From positions 7,990 through 16,558 of the forward strand of contig JALURF010000031.1 of assembly GCA_027017165.1 (NCBI GenBank): a stretch of DNA of 8,569 nt. Reading direction: 5' to 3'. The translations under genes were made by a program, and so were the position numbers. The DNA comes from Thermofilaceae archaeon. Lineage in GTDB: Archaea; Thermoproteota; Thermoprotei; Thermofilales; B69-G16. The stretch's first letter is position 1, and each line of letters begins with the position of its first letter. Below the pieces are notes generated by a model. The model was not told where the DNA came from, ran no database searches, and saw nothing but the letters and a program-made list of their open reading frames with translations. Positions 5,131 to 8,569 of the stretch are shown piece by piece.

Positions 5131-6110
5131 AAAACCTCCACCTGTTCAAGTCTCCACAGTGGCTTTATGAAACTTTTATCTATAGGTATTACAATACCCG
5201 AGGTAAATGCCAGATAACCCGTATATGCTATCATGGCTCCATTATCGCCAGCATACTCCGGTTTTACACTAGAAAACTTCGCGTCGTGAACCTTAGCCAT
5301 GAGAGATAGTTTTTCCTGTAATATTTTGCTCCTAGCCACGCCTCCAGTCAAAACTATTTCTTTCTTCTTAGTATGTACCAGTGCGCGCTCGGCGACTTCT
5401 ACTAACATGCTATAAGCTATCTCAATTAAGCTATAGCAAATATCTTCAATTGAATATCCCTCTTTATAAAGTTCTAAGGCACGTGTTAATAGCCCCGAAT
5501 ACGATACATCCTGGCCCTTGACTATATAGGGAAGATCTAAGAGTTGGGCACCCTTATGGTACAATTTTTCGATTTCTGGAACTCCGGGGAATCCAAGACC
5601 TGTCTCTCTGGCAAATACGTCTAGACAATTACCCAAGGAGATATCGAGAGTTTCTCCGAAAATGCGGTAACGCCCCTCGACATAAGTTGTTATAAGGGTA
5701 TTCCCCCCTGCTACGTAGATTATCAGAGGATCTTCCATGCCAGTTGAATATCGAGCGATTTCTATGTGAGCTATAGCGTGATTTACGGGTACTAGAGGTT
5801 TTCTATATTTAAGAGCAAGAGCTCTAGCAAGCGACGCGCCTATTCTCAAACACGGCCCCATCCCAGGCCCCAGCGCCACGGCAACTGCGGTAATATCCTG
5901 CATGCGGCACTCGGCTTTTTTCAATGCTGATTTTAAAACGGAAGGAAAAGTCTTACTATGATGTTCGGCTGCTTCTCGAGGATGTATGCCGCCTCCCGCT
6001 GGCTTGTATTCTGATTTTTCATTTGCAATAATTCCTCGCTCAGAGGAAAAAACTCCAACACCGGCAGTATGGGCGGTACTTTCTATACCTATGACTAAGA
6101 TTTCACCCAT
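5115..6110 (-). CDS. kae1: tRNA N6-adenosine threonylcarbamoyltransferase Kae1 (KEOPS catalytic subunit)
   Basis: Kae1 (the archaeal TsaD relative) transfers the threonylcarbamoyl group from threonylcarbamoyl-AMP to A37 of tRNAs that read ANN codons. From the ATG at 6110 the protein has 331 residues. The ASKHA fold starts with Gly-Ile-Glu-Ser-Thr-Ala-His-Thr, followed by His-Pro-Arg-Glu-Ala-Ala-Glu-His-His (43-51). The metal ligands are present: His111 and His115 in Asn-His-Ala-Ile-Ala-His, Tyr132 before Val-Ala-Gly-Gly-Asn, and Asp289 in Gly-Asp-Asn-Gly-Ala-Met. The usual Phe-Pro-Gly-Gly-Pro loop reads Phe-Pro-Gly-Val-Pro here (174-178). A GTG directly before the ATG (6113) is an alternative first codon. 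No Shine-Dalgarno is visible, unlike most neighbouring genes. It lies between rps27ae and bud32 and overlaps the latter. Confidence 0.96.
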   Translation of the reverse strand: MGEILVIGIESTAHTAGVGVFSSERGIIANEKSEYKPAGGGIHPREAAEHHSKTFPSVLKSALKKAECRMQDITAVAVALGPGMGPCLRIGASLARALALKYRKPLVPVNHAIAHIEIARYSTGMEDPLIIYVAGGNTLITTYVEGRYRIFGETLDISLGNCLDVFARETGLGFPGVPEIEKLYHKGAQLLDLPYIVKGQDVSYSGLLTRALELYKEGYSIEDICYSLIEIAYSMLVEVAERALVHTKKKEIVLTGGVARSKILQEKLSLMAKVHDAKFSSVKPEYAGDNGAMIAYTGYLAFTSGIVIPIDKSFIKPLWRLEQVEVLWRKS

Positions 6111-6154
6111 CACATAAGCTTTCGTAGATCTCGGTAAAAACCCTAACGCAAATT

Positions 6155-6322
6155 CTATTTTTTAGAAATAAACAGGGTGAATCCGCAGCGACCGCAGTGC
6201 CATCTCTCTACTGGCTGCTTATGGTGAGCCATTATAGCTCCACACTTAGGGCAGACGCGGTTTTTGAGCTTTATTATTCCCTTTTCATAGTCAATTTCGT
6301 ATTTTTTATGAGCTCTGGCCAT
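6155..6322 (-). CDS. rps27ae: 30S ribosomal protein S27ae (eS31)
   Basis: A 55-residue zinc-ribbon ribosomal protein, the archaeal form without the ubiquitin moiety that is fused to it in eukaryotes. The order is basic N-terminus (Met-Ala-Arg-Ala-His-Lys-Lys), Tyr-Glu-Ile-Asp-Tyr, then two zinc knuckles, Cys24-Pro-Lys-Cys27-Gly and Cys43-Gly-Arg-Cys46-Gly, joined by a segment with Met-Ala-His-His-Lys and an Arg-Trp-His. The ATG at 6322 follows GGAGG by nine bases, and the gene begins two bases after the rps24e stop, so the two are co-translated neighbours, as in many archaea. The TAG at 6155 leaves 44 bases before the kae1 ATG. Confidence 0.95.
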   Translation of the reverse strand: MARAHKKYEIDYEKGIIKLKNRVCPKCGAIMAHHKQPVERWHCGRCGFTLFISKK

Positions 6323-6324
6323 AA

Positions 6325-6630
6325 CTACTCGCCTCCTTGTGTTGGAGTATTGCGCTTGATTATATACTTGGGCTCTATAGCTAATGCGCGTTGGGGATCA
6401 TCGTATACGTGAATTCTAGCAATACTTCGCCCGGTTCCATATTCAGTTTTGATAAGCCTCACGTACACCCTATCCACGGGAATTTTTAAAAGTTCGGAGA
6501 TTTTCTCCCTAATCTTTATCCTCGAGGGTGTTCCCTTCCCGAGATGGCGAATAATAGCCTTAAGCTCTCTTCTCCCTATAACCTTGTTATGGAAGTCCTC
6601 GATAATCTCTAACTCATATTCCTCGCTCAC
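6325..6630 (-). CDS. rps24e: 30S ribosomal protein S24e
   Basis: A 101-residue S24e protein of the archaeal small subunit. Family features in order: an N-terminal strand with Glu-Leu-Glu-Ile-Ile-Glu-Asp-Phe-His-Asn, the Gly-Arg-Arg-Glu turn (19-22), a Gly-Thr-Pro-Ser-Arg loop (33-37), a helix with Lys-Ile-Ser-Glu-Leu-Leu, then Thr-Glu-Tyr-Gly-Thr-Gly-Arg-Ser (62-69) and the C-terminal Tyr-Asp-Asp-Pro-Gln-Arg-Ala-Leu-Ala-Ile-Glu-Pro-Lys-Tyr. The start is GTG at 6630 with GGTGG six bases ahead (6637-6641). It sits between the dephospho-CoA kinase gene and rps27ae, the order widely kept in archaea. Confidence 0.95.
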   Translation of the reverse strand: MSEEYELEIIEDFHNKVIGRRELKAIIRHLGKGTPSRIKIREKISELLKIPVDRVYVRLIKTEYGTGRSIARIHVYDDPQRALAIEPKYIIKRNTPTQGGE

Positions 6631-6669
6631 TGCTTACCACCCGTAGGCAGACCTAGAACACGGAATCTA

Positions 6670-7254
6670 TTAAATTTTTCTACAAGACTCGATCCTAGTG
6701 TTCCGCTCCAGTAGGAATTCTGAGAAGGCAGATTTGACGTATTTGTTTGAAATTATTACAACGAGAGCGGCTCCGGGCTGTCCGTATACTATAAAGCTTC
6801 TATCGGGCGATAATAATAGAGATGGGATGGCTAATAAGTCTTCTTCGCCGTCTACAACTATGATCACTTTTCTGCCCTTTAACGCCGTCTCTAATCCTTT
6901 ACTAATTGTAAACCATGAGGACTTTGTGATATGAGAAGGGGGATTTCCTAGCTTAAGCAGTACATCGAAGTGTTCCAGTATGGGAGTTTCCCTCTTTTTC
7001 CTCCTAGTCTTATAGTCTATTATTGCAAGATCCGGCACGACATGTCCCAAAACTACCAGGTTATAAGACACTATATCTCCTATTGAAATCAAAAGTTTGG
7101 GCTTGAAATCCTCTATCATCACTTTGAGTAGGAAAATCCCTGTCTTTTCATTTCGAAAAATGGGTATGCCTAGCGGTATTCTAAGTATTTTTTTGGAATA
7201 TTCGTCGAACAGAAAATCCCTAATAAGTTCTCTCTTAACGGACTTTAAGAGCAT
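6670..7254 (-). CDS. GTP-dependent dephospho-CoA kinase (DUF359)
   Basis: The DUF359 family was shown in Thermococcus kodakarensis to be the archaeal dephospho-CoA kinase. It uses GTP for the last step of coenzyme A synthesis and is unrelated to bacterial CoaE. From the ATG at 7254 the protein has 194 residues. Family motifs: Ser-Ile-Gly-Asp-Ile-Val-Ser (57-63), Pro-Asp-Leu-Ala-Ile-Ile-Asp-Tyr-Lys-Thr-Arg-Arg (74-85), Asn-Pro-Pro-Ser-His-Ile-Thr (104-110), Asp-Gly-Glu-Glu-Asp-Leu (135-140) and Tyr-Gly-Gln-Pro-Gly (157-161). The frame is open back to a TTG at 7272, but that has no Shine-Dalgarno; the ATG at 7254 has only a weak purine run, and it overlaps the spt4 end by 20 bases, pointing to coupled translation. 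A metabolic gene inside an information-processing operon is the usual archaeal arrangement for this family. Confidence 0.9.
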   Translation of the reverse strand: MLLKSVKRELIRDFLFDEYSKKILRIPLGIPIFRNEKTGIFLLKVMIEDFKPKLLISIGDIVSYNLVVLGHVVPDLAIIDYKTRRKKRETPILEHFDVLLKLGNPPSHITKSSWFTISKGLETALKGRKVIIVVDGEEDLLAIPSLLLSPDRSFIVYGQPGAALVVIISNKYVKSAFSEFLLERNTRIESCRKI

Positions 7255-7441
7255 ATTTCCCAGGCTTCTCAATATTCAATTTTTTAGCGAGAATCGATCT
7301 TTCTACATCTTCTATTATAATCATGCCTACCCAATCTGTCGAGAAATCGTGACTACCGCAGTTAGGGCAGCTGTCCACTTTTGGAGGTACAAGCATTTTA
7401 CAACGGCGGCACGCCTTAAGGGAAATACCCGCTTTCCTCAC
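7235..7441 (-). CDS. spt4: Transcription elongation factor Spt4 (RpoE2)
   Basis: Spt4 is the small zinc-ribbon partner of Spt5; together they bind the RNA polymerase clamp and raise processivity. The 68-residue protein has the zinc site Cys11-Arg-Arg-Cys14 and Cys25-Pro-Asn-Cys28, then the Spt5-facing Asp-Trp-Val-Gly-Met-Ile-Ile-Ile-Glu segment (36-44), and a C-terminus ending Gly-Lys-Tyr-Ala-Leu-Lys-Val-Arg. The start is GTG, which overlaps the rpo7 stop in the four bases GTGA. A GGTGGTG site (7446-7452) lies four bases ahead. It was once called RNA polymerase subunit E'' because of its position next to rpo7. Confidence 0.96.
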   Translation of the reverse strand: MRKAGISLKACRRCKMLVPPKVDSCPNCGSHDFSTDWVGMIIIEDVERSILAKKLNIEKPGKYALKVR

Positions 7442-8013
7442 TTTTCACCACCTTTCGCCGCTTCCCGTGCTTTTCTCACGTCGTGCTCTATCCACTCTAT
7501 CTTCCCCAAATATGGCTGTCTCATTGTGAGTCCTATCTTTAACATCTTAGCTTGTCCACCGTAGCTTATTTGGACAATACGTGCTCTCACCTTGTCGCCT
7601 TTCCTAACTATACGCCCGGTTTTAGAACCAAGCATAGCACTCTGCTCTCTGCTAAACGAGAAATAGTCATCGTGTATCTGCGATTTATGAATAAAGGCAT
7701 CCACGGGACCAATGCGTACTAGTAGGCCGAAATCTTCTACCGTAATTACTTCACCTTCCACGACTTCTTTCAAGAGCGGGGTAAACACTAGCGCATCAAA
7801 GGTAGCCGCATGGTACACGGCACCATCTCCGGGAGCGATCTTGCCTATATCTTCCACGTCGACATCTAGTATGCTCACTATTAACCCTAAGTCTCTTATT
7901 ATTCTACCTTCATAGTTTTCCCTCAGTACGGCGAGTGCAGAATCTTCGAGGGGTAGTGAAAACATACGCGGGGGAATTCTTATAACATCCCGCATTTTCA
8001 CTACTTTAAACAC
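7438..8013 (-). CDS. rpo7: DNA-directed RNA polymerase subunit Rpo7 (RpoE1)
   Basis: Rpo7 forms, with Rpo4, the stalk of archaeal RNA polymerase, the counterpart of eukaryotic Rpb7. It binds nascent RNA and aids open-complex formation. The 191-residue protein has the N-terminal tip domain (about 1-80) beginning Met-Phe-Lys-Val-Val with Arg-Ile-Pro-Pro-Arg-Met-Phe, the connecting Thr-Phe-Asp-Ala-Leu-Val-Phe segment, and an S1/OB domain with Val-Glu-Asp-Phe-Gly-Leu-Leu-Val-Arg-Ile-Gly-Pro and His-Lys-Ser-Gln-Ile. It ends in a basic tail. The start is GTG with GGTGAT six bases ahead (8020-8025). It follows the PIN gene after 47 bases without a clear TATA box, so it is probably part of the same transcript. 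Confidence 0.96.
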   Translation of the reverse strand: MFKVVKMRDVIRIPPRMFSLPLEDSALAVLRENYEGRIIRDLGLIVSILDVDVEDIGKIAPGDGAVYHAATFDALVFTPLLKEVVEGEVITVEDFGLLVRIGPVDAFIHKSQIHDDYFSFSREQSAMLGSKTGRIVRKGDKVRARIVQISYGGQAKMLKIGLTMRQPYLGKIEWIEHDVRKAREAAKGGEK

Positions 8014-8060
8014 TCCTTTATCACCACTGATGTATTAAGCTCTTCCATTCTAAAGAAGCC

Positions 8061-8510
8061 TCACCAATAAATATTTCTGTTTAAAGCCAATTTCTTCCTC
8101 TCCCTAGTATACACAACTGGAATCCCCAGCTTCTCTAGTTTCTTCCTTAATTCTCTATCGTCAGTTGCTACTATAGCGTTAAGCTCCTCTGCCAAGAGGA
8201 TTATCTTTTCATCGGTTGGCTTATTTCCCAAGTGCTCATCCTCTAGTATCCTAATTTTTTCATTTTTAATTATCTGTAAAGCCATATTAGCGGTTTTTGA
8301 TGTTTTCCATGAACTCTTTCTAGCTATTTTCTCAAGTTCACATATCGTGCTTCTCAATACACATAGCTTAATTGGATATTCTATAATTGAGGCTATTTCG
8401 TCGACGAGATCTATCTTATTTTCAATAGAGTGTAGTAGGATGTCCGTATCGATAATCACCAATTTTTTTCTCCGTCTATTTTCGTTAATTTCGTTCCTCA
8501 TTTTATTCAT
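8061..8510 (-). CDS. PIN-domain protein, Fcf1/Utp24-like (COG1412), probable RNA-processing nuclease
   Basis: A 149-residue PIN-domain protein. After a basic, Asn-rich N-terminus the domain begins at Leu-Val-Ile-Ile-Asp-Thr-Asp (17-23). The acidic residues expected in a PIN active site are all present: Asp21, Glu58 in Thr-Ile-Cys-Glu-Leu-Glu, Asp100 in Pro-Thr-Asp-Glu, and Asp117/Asp118 in Ala-Thr-Asp-Asp-Arg-Glu-Leu. The Val-Val-Tyr-Thr-Arg-Glu-Arg-Lys-Lys-Leu ending matches COG1412, the archaeal relatives of eukaryotic Fcf1/Utp24, which cleaves pre-18S rRNA. The archaeal substrate is not established. No antitoxin gene is adjacent and position ahead of rpo7 is conserved, so a VapC toxin role is unlikely. 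The ATG at 8510 has no Shine-Dalgarno; an ATG at 8501 is also possible. A TATA-like element about 30 bases ahead fits a leaderless or nearly leaderless message. Confidence 0.88.
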   Translation of the reverse strand: MNKMRNEINENRRRKKLVIIDTDILLHSIENKIDLVDEIASIIEYPIKLCVLRSTICELEKIARKSSWKTSKTANMALQIIKNEKIRILEDEHLGNKPTDEKIILLAEELNAIVATDDRELRKKLEKLGIPVVYTRERKKLALNRNIYW

Positions 8511-8569
8511 TATTTCAGCTATGGTTTAATTTTCCATTTTAAAGATTTTTAATTTTAATGTATTCGTCA
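8511..8569. other. Short non-coding stretch at the right edge
   Basis: All three minus-strand frames meet a stop in these 59 bases, the last at 8526-8528, so any upstream minus gene would end here or earlier. The translation factor gene aIF2 gamma often precedes the PIN gene in archaea, but nothing here is long enough to identify it. Confidence 0.5.
8536..8543 (-). promoter_or_regulatory. TATA-like element ahead of the PIN gene
   Basis: On the minus strand the bases read TTTAAAAT, centred about 30 bases before the ATG at 8510. Together with the absence of a Shine-Dalgarno, this spacing fits a promoter giving an almost leaderless transcript that would begin the PIN-rpo7-spt4 operon. The surroundings are very AT-rich, so a chance match is possible. 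Confidence 0.4.

Noticed and set aside
7097..7564. Plus-strand open frame of 155 residues
   Set aside because: It runs antisense across three well-supported genes (dephospho-CoA kinase, spt4, rpo7), lacks a Shine-Dalgarno, and its residue pattern has no recognisable motif.
8061..8510. PIN protein as a VapC-type toxin
   Set aside because: There is no neighbouring antitoxin gene, and both the sequence ending and the position before rpo7 match the Fcf1/Utp24-like housekeeping group.

Overview
The window is archaeal and most likely from a thermophilic member of the Thermoproteota/TACK group. The evidence is the gene content: archaeal-type ribosomal proteins S3Ae, S15, S24e and S27ae, the RNA polymerase stalk subunit Rpo7, Spt4, prefoldin beta, KEOPS subunits and a GTP-dependent dephospho-CoA kinase. 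Shine-Dalgarno motifs are of the GGTG/GGTGAT type, GTG starts are common, TATA boxes are of archaeal type and the DNA is AT-rich. I cannot place it to order from sequence alone. It is ordinary chromosomal housekeeping DNA. I see no mobile element, CRISPR array, tRNA or rRNA.

Layout, left to right. Bases 1-446 (minus) are the N-terminal part of a coiled-coil protein that runs off the left edge. Bases 477-648 are a divergent intergenic region with a TATA box for the plus-strand operon. The plus-strand operon (649-1563) encodes KEOPS subunit Pcc1, prefoldin beta and a DUF3194 protein, with overlapping genes. It converges on a long minus-strand block. Read in its own direction, from right to left, that block is: PIN-domain protein, rpo7, spt4, dephospho-CoA kinase, rps24e, rps27ae, kae1, bud32; then, after a new TATA box near 4470, rps15, a DHH/RecJ-like phosphoesterase, a small second Pcc1-family gene, and rps3ae.

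The genes serve information processing. Four proteins belong to the KEOPS complex, which attaches the threonylcarbamoyl group to A37 of ANN-decoding tRNAs: Kae1 (catalytic), Bud32 (ATPase/kinase), Pcc1, and a Pcc1 paralogue that fits the fifth archaeal subunit, Pcc2. The fifth expected member, Cgi121, is not in the window. The rest serve ribosome structure and maturation, transcription (Rpo7, Spt4), protein folding, CoA synthesis and probably replication or repair (DHH nuclease).

The most notable observation is the 82-codon Pcc1-like gene at 2286-2534. It has no ATG, GTG or TTG at its expected start, and it lies in the same frame as the DHH gene directly behind that gene's TAG stop. Two other small or start-ambiguous points matter for annotation: S27ae (55 residues, 6155-6322) is easily missed, and S3Ae probably starts at a TTG codon at 2229.
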